Shown here: positions 7,311 through 11,844 of the stretch, piece after piece
Layout of the letters: the number at the start of each line of letters is the position of its first letter
Numbering within the stretch: the first letter of the stretch is position 1
Assembly (NCBI GenBank): GCA_947166165.1
Contig: CAMVDK010000082.1
Location: forward strand, 1 to 11,844
Origin: an uncultured Porphyromonadaceae bacterium
GTDB taxonomy: Bacteria; Bacteroidota; Bacteroidia; Bacteroidales; Muribaculaceae
Length of the DNA: 11,844 bases
Reading direction: 5' to 3'
The notes under the pieces: generated by a model
Seen by the model: only the letters and a program-made list of their open reading frames with translations
Databases searched by the model: none
What the model was told of the DNA's origin: nothing
Made by a program: the position numbers and the translations under genes

Positions 7311-7351
7311 ATGTCAAGAGATATATAAACCTTATGTTCTTTTAGTCTAAA
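7311..7351 (+). repeat. Leader repeat unit A
   Basis: First of three tandem units downstream of the caspase-like gene: ATGTCAAG, ATATATAAAC, then CTTATGTTCTTTTAGTCTAA. It is followed by TTGTCTAAGAACAATCC (about 7358-7373), which also follows unit D at 8895. The core contains the 9-nt palindrome TTAGTCTAA. Confidence 0.7.
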
Positions 7352-7373
7352 GAATTTTGTCTAAGAACAATCC

Positions 7374-7416
7374 ATATCAAGTAATTATATGGCCCTTATG
7401 TTCTTTTAGTCTAAAA
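7374..7416 (+). repeat. Leader repeat unit B
   Basis: Second unit: ATATCAAGTAATTATATGGC then CCTTATGTTCTTTTAGTCTAA. Closest to unit E (8954-8996), which also has a CCCTTATG core. A-B and D-E form matching two-unit blocks. Confidence 0.7.
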
Positions 7417-7426
7417 AAGTAACCCC

Positions 7427-7470
7427 GTGTCAAGCGATATATAAACCTTATGTTCTTCGAGTCTAAAAAA
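7427..7470 (+). repeat. Leader repeat unit C
   Basis: Third unit: GTGTCAAGCGATATATAAAC, CTTATGTTCTTCGAGTCTAA. It runs directly into ACAAAACCGATGATGAACC, the start of the kinase remnant, with the same spacing as unit E before the intact kinase gene at 9006. Confidence 0.7.
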
Positions 7471-7479
7471 ACAAAACCG

Positions 7480-7518
7480 ATGATGAACCTACGAAACGGG
7501 ACGCTGCTTCAGGGCGGC
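7480..7518 (+). pseudogene. 5' remnant of a kinase gene (first 13 codons)
   Basis: These 39 bp are identical to the first 39 bp of the kinase-FGE gene at 9006-9044 (MMNLRNGTLLQGG) and have a matching leader upstream. The frame then jumps to TTCGGGGGCGGC and unrelated sequence that is antisense to the PIN toxin gene. In the intact gene GGCGGCTTCGG occurs 36 bp later (GQGGFG), so the join may have arisen by deletion between GGCGGC repeats followed by replacement of the rest. The long plus-strand frame running on to 8340 is not taken as a gene because real minus-strand genes lie opposite it. Confidence 0.75.
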
Positions 7519-7545
7519 TTCGGGGGCGGCTTGCGATGGCGCGGG

Positions 7546-7953
7546 CTACTGGCGAAGGAGCTGGAGAAAGTCGCGCAGGCTGATGACGTTGACCACTGGG
7601 AACTCAATCTGACGCAAAACGTCGAAATGGCGGTCGTTGGTGACCACAAACCGGGCGTTGGCCGCTATGGCGCAGTCGACGAACTTGTTGTCGTCGGGGT
7701 CGCTCGCGATGAGGTGGAAGCGATAGTAGGGGGTGATCAGCTCGGTGTGGCGGCATTCCAGCAGGGTGTCAATCACAGTTTTGGCAAAATCGGTGTTGAA
7801 AAGCCGTTGAAGTATCTCCAGATACTCCTCTACAATCTCGTTGGACAGGCACAGCGTGTTCTCTCCCGTCAAGACGGAGTCCCACACTGGACGGTACTCG
7901 CTGCGGATGGCCACACTCTGGATGAGGCAGTTGGTGTCGAGAACGATGCGCAT
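7546..7953 (-). CDS. PIN-domain toxin of a toxin-antitoxin module
   Basis: 135 aa, typical length for the PIN family of putative toxin components (COG1569 type). The expected acidic active-site residues are visible: Asp6 in VLDTN, Glu43 in NEIVEEYLEIL, Asp88 in DPDDNKFVDCA, and Asp107 in VVTNDRHF. These coordinate metal in PIN ribonucleases, which cleave RNA when released from their antitoxin. No signal peptide, so it is cytoplasmic. It lies 6 nt downstream of the antitoxin on the minus strand and shares its promoter. Its stop codon is 27 bp from the end of the kinase remnant, so the module sits where the rest of a kinase gene would be expected; whether it inserted there or took its place by recombination cannot be told here. 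Confidence 0.9.
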   Translation of the reverse strand: MRIVLDTNCLIQSVAIRSEYRPVWDSVLTGENTLCLSNEIVEEYLEILQRLFNTDFAKTVIDTLLECRHTELITPYYRFHLIASDPDDNKFVDCAIAANARFVVTNDRHFDVLRQIEFPVVNVISLRDFLQLLRQ

Positions 7954-7959
7954 GACGGC

Positions 7960-8187
7960 CTACGGGTTTCTGCGCATGAACTCGTGCAGGTCCATGGCGT
8001 TGATTTCGTCGAGCCGCCGCTGGTCGAGCTCGCCCGACTGCCACATCGACTCGAGCATGGCGTCGAGCTTGTGAGAGTAGTGGTTGCACAACACTTCTTG
8101 CAGCTCCTTGAGGTCGTCTTCGCTCTTCTTGCGCTCAAACAGCTTGAGCAAATGAATCTGGGTGGGAGTGAATACAGTTGCTTCCAT
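7960..8187 (-). CDS. Antitoxin partner of the PIN toxin
   Basis: 75 aa, mostly helical and highly charged: FTPTQIHLLKLFERKKSEDDLKEL... ending HEFMRRNP. Position (immediately upstream of a PIN toxin, same strand, 6-nt gap), small size and charge identify it as the antitoxin. No classical ribbon-helix-helix or AbrB motif is obvious. A strong Bacteroidetes-type promoter lies 17 nt upstream, leaving a very short leader and no clear Shine-Dalgarno site. It probably blocks the toxin by direct binding. Confidence 0.82.
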   Translation of the reverse strand: MEATVFTPTQIHLLKLFERKKSEDDLKELQEVLCNHYSHKLDAMLESMWQSGELDQRRLDEINAMDLHEFMRRNP

Positions 8188-8203
8188 ATCGCTTATTTTT
8201 TCG

Positions 8204-8235
8204 CAAAGTTACGTCAAACTTTTGAACCTGCCAAA
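8204..8235 (-). promoter_or_regulatory. Bacteroidetes sigma-ABfr type promoter of the toxin-antitoxin operon
   Basis: On the minus strand the -33 element TTTG (plus-strand CAAA, 8232-8235) is separated by exactly 20 nt from the -7 element TAACTTTG (plus-strand CAAAGTTA, 8204-8211). This matches the TTTG/TAnnTTTG consensus with its usual 19-21-nt spacing. Transcription would start around 8195-8198, just before the antitoxin ATG at 8187. Confidence 0.8.
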
Positions 8236-8390
8236 TCCTGCCGTTTTTTATCTCATTCCAGAAGCGGAATGAAGCACCGGAATGGAAGGCTTATGCATCT
8301 GGGTCAGAACAATTATCGAAAACTGCTTGTGCAATGGTGAAATTTGTGTTTGTGTAATAAAATGATATTAATCTTAAAAAAGGAACGATT

Positions 8391-8828
8391 ATGAAAATGA
8401 GAATGTTTTTATTGATTGTGCTGCTGTCGGCCTGTGTACACAAGGCCGACGCGCGGGGTGCCATCATCTACAGCCTTGGCGAGGAGATTGAGAAGGTGAT
8501 GTCGCTTCCCTACAGTGAGGAATATACCGTCGAAGCCAGCGACGGACGCTACTATCACGCCGACCTGGGCATCATTCACGATCAGTTCTCGCTGTTCTGG
8601 ATTCCGCTGATTAACTATGGAACAGAGAAATATGTGCTATACACCGACACCAAGGTGGGAGATTATGACCAAACCTATGTCGAACTGGACAGTGAGGAAA
8701 TCCAGTATCTTCAGCAGCATTTCTCCGACATACCTACCAAGCCCGAGCTGCCGTTTTGGGATGCGTGGGGCGGCAAGTTGCTCGCCCTTGCCATCATCGC
8801 ATTCTACTTTTTCGTTGTAAGGGATTAG
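8391..8828 (+). CDS. Small membrane-anchored protein, possible lipoprotein
   Basis: 145 aa. The N-terminus MKMRMFLLIVLLSAC has a lipobox (LSAC, Cys15), so it may be a lipoprotein; cleavage by signal peptidase I after ADA is the alternative. The central part is polar and strand-rich with many Tyr and Asp (YTVEASDGRYYHADLG, DQTYVELDSEEIQYLQQHF). A hydrophobic helix sits at the extreme C-terminus (LLALAIIAFYFFVVRD), which would fix that end in the membrane as well, unusual for a lipoprotein. AAGGAA lies 7 nt before the ATG. The family is not recognised. It lies about 200 bp upstream of the leader and kinase-FGE gene on the same strand. Confidence 0.75.
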   Translation: MKMRMFLLIVLLSACVHKADARGAIIYSLGEEIEKVMSLPYSEEYTVEASDGRYYHADLGIIHDQFSLFWIPLINYGTEKYVLYTDTKVGDYDQTYVELDSEEIQYLQQHFSDIPTKPELPFWDAWGGKLLALAIIAFYFFVVRD

Positions 8829-8894
8829 TTTGAGAAATCGCATGATGTCCGCTTTTGTAAATGCATTGTGTTAACCTGATGGAATGAAACCGAC

Positions 8895-8930
8895 ACAAGA
8901 GCTTGTGAACCTTATACTCTTTTATTCTAA
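8895..8930 (+). repeat. Leader repeat unit D
   Basis: ACAAGAGCTTGTGAAC then CTTATACTCTTTTATTCTAA: a divergent unit. It starts with a short inverted repeat (ACAAG/CTTGT). It is followed by ATTGTCTAAGAACAACCC, nearly identical to the spacer after unit A. Confidence 0.6.
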
Positions 8931-8953
8931 TAATTATTGTCTAAGAACAACCC

Positions 8954-8996
8954 ATGTCAAGTGATATATGACCCTTATGTTCTTTTAGTCTAAAAA
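8954..8996 (+). repeat. Leader repeat unit E, immediately upstream of kinase-FGE gene
   Basis: ATGTCAAGTGATATATGACC then CTTATGTTCTTTTAGTCTAA, running into ACAAAACCGATGATGAACC. It corresponds to unit C before the kinase remnant. It is within 10 nt of the start codon, so it must be in the 5' leader or promoter of the gene. Confidence 0.7.
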
Positions 8997-9005
8997 ACAA
9001 AACCG

Positions 9006-10670
9006 ATGATGAACCTACGAAACGGGACGCTGCTTCAGGGCGGCAAATACAGGATCGAGGGTGTTCTGGGCCAAGGCGGCTTCGGCATCACCTATCGCGC
9101 CACGCAGGTGATGCTAGAGCGCACCGTGGCCATCAAAGAGTTCTTCATGAAAGACATGAACGGGCGCGACGGTGCGTCGGGGGCGGTGACCACGCCGTCG
9201 ACGGGCAGCGCGCTGCAGGTGGAGCAGTACCGCCGCAAGTTCGTCAAGGAGGCGCGCAACCTGGCCGGGCTGGAGCATCCCCACATCGTGCGCATCATCG
9301 ACATCTTCGAGGAGCGCGGCACGGTGTATTACGTGATGCCTTACATGTCCGGCGGCTCGCTTCACGACGTGGTGAAGCGCGGCGGCCCGCTGGCCGAGTC
9401 GCAGGCGTTGGACTACGTGCGTCAGGTGGCCTCGGCGTTGCACTACATGCACGAGCAGAAACAGCTGTGCCACTACGACGTGAAGCCGGCCAACATCCTG
9501 CTCGACTCCGCCGGCAAGGCGGTGCTCATCGACTTCGGCATCTCGAAGAACTACGACCGCGAAGGCCACGAGACCAGCACCACGCCCATCGGCATGAGCG
9601 AGGGCTACGCGCCAATCGAGCAATACCAGGGTCAGGTGCAGGAATTCTCGCCGGCGAGCGATGTGTATGCCCTCGGAGCCACGCTGTATTTCCTGCTCAG
9701 CGGGCAGCGGCCACCCACGGCTATCGACCGCATCGGCGGTGCCGCCCTCGCGCTGCCCGCCAGCGTTAGCCAAGCCACGCGCCAGCTCGTGGAGCAGGCG
9801 ATGACCATCGCCCGCCAGCTCCGTCCGCAGAGTGTGGCGATGTTCTTGGAGGAATCGTCACCCGGCAAAACCGTCGGCGACCCTGATGTGACGGTGGTGG
9901 AAGTGCCGCCAGCAGCACAACCAGTAAAACGCCCTACCAGCCAGCAACAGTTGAAAGACGAAACATTCACTGTTGGCGGTGTAACGTTCAAGATGATAGC
10001 CGTCGAAGGTGGCACATTCAGGATGGGCGCGACGGCCGAGCAGGGCACAAGCGACCCCTATTCCGATGAATACCCCACTCACCAAGTGACTTTGAGCAGT
10101 TACTCCATCGGCGAGACGGAGGTGACGCAGGCGCTGTGGGTGGCGGTGATGGGCAGCAACCCGAGCTGGTTCACTAGATGGTTTAAGAGGAAGAAGCAGC
10201 AAGATCATCCAGTACATAATGTGACCTGGGGTGACTGCCAAAATTTTATCCACCGCTTGAATAGTCTTACGGGAAAACGCTTTCGTCTGCCGACGGAGGC
10301 AGAATGGGAGTTCGCAGCCCGTGGCGGCAACAAGAGCAAGGGATACAAATACTCTGGCAGCAACACTTTGGACGACGTGGCGTGGTACAATGACAACAAC
10401 ATCTCGAAGACACATCCCGTGGCGACAAAAGCACCGAACGAGTTGGGTCTGTACGACATGAGCGGGAACGTGTGGGAGTGTTGCCACGACTGGTCAGGCG
10501 GCTACAACGGCGGTGCGCAGACCAATCCCACTGGCCCTACAAGTGGCTCTAACCGCGTGTACCGTGGTGGCAGCTGGTTTAGCAACGCTAGGCGCTGCCG
10601 CGTGTCGTCTCGGAGCAACTTCTCGCCGTCGAGCTCGTACAGCTTCCTCGGCTTCCGCCTTGCCCTTTAG
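9006..10670 (+). CDS. Soluble Ser/Thr kinase fused to FGE-sulfatase/C-lectin-fold domain with probable DGR variable tail
   Basis: 554 aa. Kinase domain about 15-275: GQGGFG at 22-27, VAIK Lys44, catalytic loop HYDVKPAN with Asp158 (non-RD), DFG Asp176, Ser/Thr-rich activation segment (HETSTTPIGMSEGYAPIEQY). A Pro/Gln-rich linker with DPDVTVVEV follows. The FGE-sulfatase domain runs from about 321 to the end (GGTFRMGA, ETEVTQALWVAVMG, RLPTEAEWEFAARGG, LYDMSGNVWE). Unlike the paralogue at 1906 there is no TM helix between kinase and FGE domain and no signal peptide, so this protein should be wholly cytoplasmic and its sensor would face an intracellular ligand. The last 41 residues are a probable DGR variable region. 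ATG at 9006 is used because MMNLRNGTLLQGG matches the remnant at 7480; the second Met at 9009 is equally possible. Confidence 0.93.
   Translation: MMNLRNGTLLQGGKYRIEGVLGQGGFGITYRATQVMLERTVAIKEFFMKDMNGRDGASGAVTTPSTGSALQVEQYRRKFVKEARNLAGLEHPHIVRIIDIFEERGTVYYVMPYMSGGSLHDVVKRGGPLAESQALDYVRQVASALHYMHEQKQLCHYDVKPANILLDSAGKAVLIDFGISKNYDREGHETSTTPIGMSEGYAPIEQYQGQVQEFSPASDVYALGATLYFLLSGQRPPTAIDRIGGAALALPASVSQATRQLVEQAMTIARQLRPQSVAMFLEESSPGKTVGDPDVTVVEVPPAAQPVKRPTSQQQLKDETFTVGGVTFKMIAVEGGTFRMGATAEQGTSDPYSDEYPTHQVTLSSYSIGETEVTQALWVAVMGSNPSWFTRWFKRKKQQDHPVHNVTWGDCQNFIHRLNSLTGKRFRLPTEAEWEFAARGGNKSKGYKYSGSNTLDDVAWYNDNNISKTHPVATKAPNELGLYDMSGNVWECCHDWSGGYNGGAQTNPTGPTSGSNRVYRGGSWFSNARRCRVSSRSNFSPSSSYSFLGFRLAL
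10545..10658 (+). other. Probable DGR variable region (VR2)
   Basis: Aligned with VR1, at least fifteen codons differ, almost all of NNC/NNT form (TCT, AAC, TAC, AGC, TTT, AGC, AAC, CGC, TCT, AGC, TTC, TAC, TTC, CTC), while the codons between them are nearly identical, including third bases. Differences fall at positions 1 and 2, as expected from adenine-specific randomisation of AAC/AAT template codons. One codon, AGG against TGG, also fits a template beginning with A. The fixed 3' end TTCCGCCTTGCCCTTTAG matches VR1 at 16 of 18 bases. Confidence 0.75.
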
Positions 10671-10696
10671 TTTCTACCCTCTAAAAAACATAAAAA

Positions 10697-10757
10697 ACAC
10701 CTTTGTTGTGAAGGCCTAAACAGCGAAGCGTAATAAAGGCCTGAACTACAAAGGTGT
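10697..10757. repeat. Nested hairpin 1 with GCGAAGC tip, downstream of VR2
   Basis: Outer arms ACACCTTTGT (10697-10706) and ACAAAGGTGT (10748-10757) are perfect 10-bp complements. Inner AGGCCT arms are at 10712-10717 and 10737-10742. The loop holds AGCGAAGCG. The GCGAAGC heptamer is known as an exceptionally stable DNA mini-hairpin. An A-rich run precedes it, and a T-run starts 22 nt after it (10780), so it could contribute to termination, but the spacing is long. Confidence 0.7.
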
Positions 10758-10776
10758 CACCGCATCGAGAATCTTT

Positions 10777-10834
10777 ACGTTTTTTTAAACCAGGGCCAAA
10801 AAGCGAAGCGTTGGCCCTGAGTTGAAAAAAACGT
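10777..10834. repeat. Long hairpin 2 with GCGAAGC tip
   Basis: Arms CAGGGCCAA (10791-10799) and TTGGCCCTG (10811-10819) are perfect. The stem continues through AAC/GTT with one bulge to outer arms ACGTTTTTTT (10777-10786) and AAAAAAACGT (10825-10834). The loop again contains AGCGAAGCG. The T-run is on the 5' side and the A-run on the 3' side, the reverse of an intrinsic terminator, so a cruciform or protein-bound element is more likely than a terminator. Confidence 0.75.
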
Positions 10835-11014
10835 GCCGCCCGCTCAGCGAACAGACTGTCGGCCACCACTGCACGGGCGAAAAGATGCTGATCAAAATCG
10901 AGGAATGGCATCCTTGATAGGCCGAACCGTGTTTTGCCATATATGATGGTGATGATTGCAGTTGCTTGAAAACATTGAAGTAATAAGTAAAAAAGTGAAA
11001 AAGCACATCGTATT

Positions 11015-11046
11015 TTTGGCGGTTTCGCTGGGAATGCCTAAATTTG
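11015..11046 (+). promoter_or_regulatory. Bacteroidetes-type promoter of the dockerin-FGE gene
   Basis: TTTG at 11015-11018, a spacer of 20 nt, then TAAATTTG at 11039-11046, a full match to TTTG/TAnnTTTG. Transcription would begin near 11053, giving a leader of about 45 nt before the ATG at 11099. The gap 10835-11014 between the hairpins and this promoter shows nothing else I can assign. Confidence 0.75.
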
Positions 11047-11098
11047 CATCGGCCAAATGCTGCTTAGCGTGTTGGCCATGCTTGCTAATTACCTATTT

Positions 11099-11800
11099 AT
11101 GAAAAAACTACTATCTGTGATTTTGATGCTGTCGATGGCGGCTTTGTCGGCTGGGGCGTCGGTTTATGACGTGAACGGCGATGGCGTGGTCGACATCAAC
11201 GATGTGAACCGGGTGGTGAACACCATCCTGGGGCGCGCTTCGTGGAGAGCTGCCGATGTGAACGGCGACGGCCGGGTGAGCGTGGCCGACCTCAATGCCG
11301 TGGTCAACGCGATGCTGGGCCGAAACATCACCAGGTCGTTCACCGTCAACGGGGTGACTTTCCGGATGGTGTACGTAGAGGGTGGCACGTTCACGATGGG
11401 CACTACGGTTGAGCCGAGCAGCGATGTGGGCGTTAACGCGACGCTCCATCAGGTGACGCTCTCGAGCTACTACATCGGCGAGACCGAGGTGACGCAGGCG
11501 CTCTGGGTGGCCGTGATGGGCAGCAATCCGAGTCCTTCGACCAGCGACCCGCAGCAGCCGGTGGAGTTGGTGAGCTGGGCGCGGTGCTATGATTTCATCT
11601 CGAAACTGAACGAGTTGACGGGCGAGCATTTCCGCCTGCCCACCGAGGCGGAGTGGGAATACGCAGCGCGCGGCGGCAACCGCAGCCGGGGCTGCATGTA
11701 CGCCGGGAGCAACACCGTGGGCGATGTGGCATGGTATGACGACAACACCAACTCGACGCATCCCGTGGCGACGTTGCAACCCAACGAGGGAGGCTGCTGA
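11099..11800 (+). pseudogene. Secreted dockerin-FGE-sulfatase-domain protein, 3' end lost
   Basis: The ATG at 11099 gives a signal peptide (MKKLLSVILMLSMAALSAGA), preferred over the in-frame upstream start at 11057, which would lie at the predicted transcription start. Two dockerin-type calcium loops follow: DVNGDGVVDINDVNRVV at 24-40 and DVNGDGRVSVADLNAVV at 53-69. An FGE-sulfatase domain starts at about 80 (GGTFTMGT, ETEVTQALWVAVMG, RLPTEAEWEYAARGG). Up to codon 230 it aligns with both kinase-FGE proteins, but after NE (11788) it leaves the family sequence (NELGLYDMSGNV) and stops four codons later. About 75 residues, including the place of the variable tail, are missing. The likely cause is insertion of a mobile element at about 11788/11789. 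It has no kinase, so intact it would have been an exported or surface version of the sensor. Confidence 0.8.
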
Positions 11801-11844
11801 AAAACTCCCTGTTTTTTTCAGGACAAAGGTGATTTGTGCAACAA
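11789..11844. mobile_element. Putative mobile-element terminus (runs off the window)
   Basis: Sequence homologous to the FGE family ends at 11788. What follows, GGAGGCTGCTGAAAAACTCC and onward, shows no relation to the family and contains an 8-bp inverted repeat (CTGAAAAA at 11797-11804, TTTTTCAG at 11814-11821). The look is that of an insertion-sequence end. Too little of the element is present to identify it or find a transposase. Confidence 0.45.

Noticed and set aside
7311..7470. CRISPR array in the three leader repeats
   Set aside because: Units vary in sequence, spacers are short and partly shared between arrays, and the same units lie directly before gene starts; no cas genes are present.
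7450..8340. 296-codon plus-strand ORF beginning with the kinase start
   Set aside because: After codon 23 it is antisense to the PIN toxin and its antitoxin, which have family motifs, proper spacing and a strong promoter on the minus strand.
10381..10420. AAC-rich stretch (GACAACAACATC) as a DGR template repeat; also 11741-11757
   Set aside because: Both are in-frame parts of the FGE domain (YNDNN, YDDNTNS), not flanked by VR-like sequence, so they are not templates. No template repeat was found on either strand.
10777..10834. Integron attC site
   Set aside because: The arms resemble a folded attC only loosely; the AAC/GTT core sites do not fit RYYYAAC and GTTRRRY, extrahelical bases are missing and there is no integrase or cassette pattern.
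10681..10911. 76-codon minus-strand ORF over the hairpin region
   Set aside because: It spans both hairpins and its sequence is determined by their arms; a structured non-coding element explains the region better.

Overview
The window looks like an accessory region of a Bacteroidales genome (Prevotellaceae- or Muribaculaceae-like; genus not resolvable). Evidence for this is the Bacteroidetes-type promoters (TTTG, 20-nt spacer, TAnnTTTG) at 8204-8235 (-) and 11015-11046 (+), the lack of strong Shine-Dalgarno sites, and the gene families present. Most genes are GC-rich, but about 620-1890 is strikingly AT-rich.

Layout. 1-1278: 5'-cut Ser/Thr kinase with a polytopic membrane tail, overlapping by 4 nt a 195-aa hypothetical gene (1275-1862). 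1906-3750: kinase, one TM segment and a C-terminal FGE-sulfatase (C-type-lectin-fold) domain. 3836-4519 and 4678-5364: two exported proteins of unknown function, the first built of five short repeats. 5381-5558: an element bounded by 20-bp inverted repeats. 5594-6355: Ala/Pro/Asp-rich hypothetical. 6554-7285: exported caspase-like peptidase with an intact His/Cys dyad. 7311-7518: tandem leader repeats and the first 39 bp of a kinase gene, broken off next to a minus-strand PIN toxin/antitoxin pair (7546-8187). 8391-8828: small membrane-anchored protein. 8895-9005: a second copy of the leader repeats, driving or preceding a soluble kinase-FGE gene (9006-10670). 10697-10834: two large hairpins. 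11099-11800: secreted dockerin-FGE protein cut off by what looks like the end of a mobile element.

Main reading. The two complete FGE-domain genes end in about 40 codons where blocks of near-identity alternate with hypervariable codons, nearly all ending in C or T and different only at positions 1 and 2. This is what adenine-directed mutagenesis of AAC/AAT template codons would give, so both tails are very probably variable regions (VRs) of a diversity-generating retroelement (DGR) whose reverse transcriptase and template repeat lie outside the window. Putting a diversifying lectin-like sensor on a kinase, beside a caspase-like protease and other exported proteins, suggests a diversifying sensing or conflict island. 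The VR signature is read directly from the sequence; the functional link between kinase, caspase and neighbours is inference.
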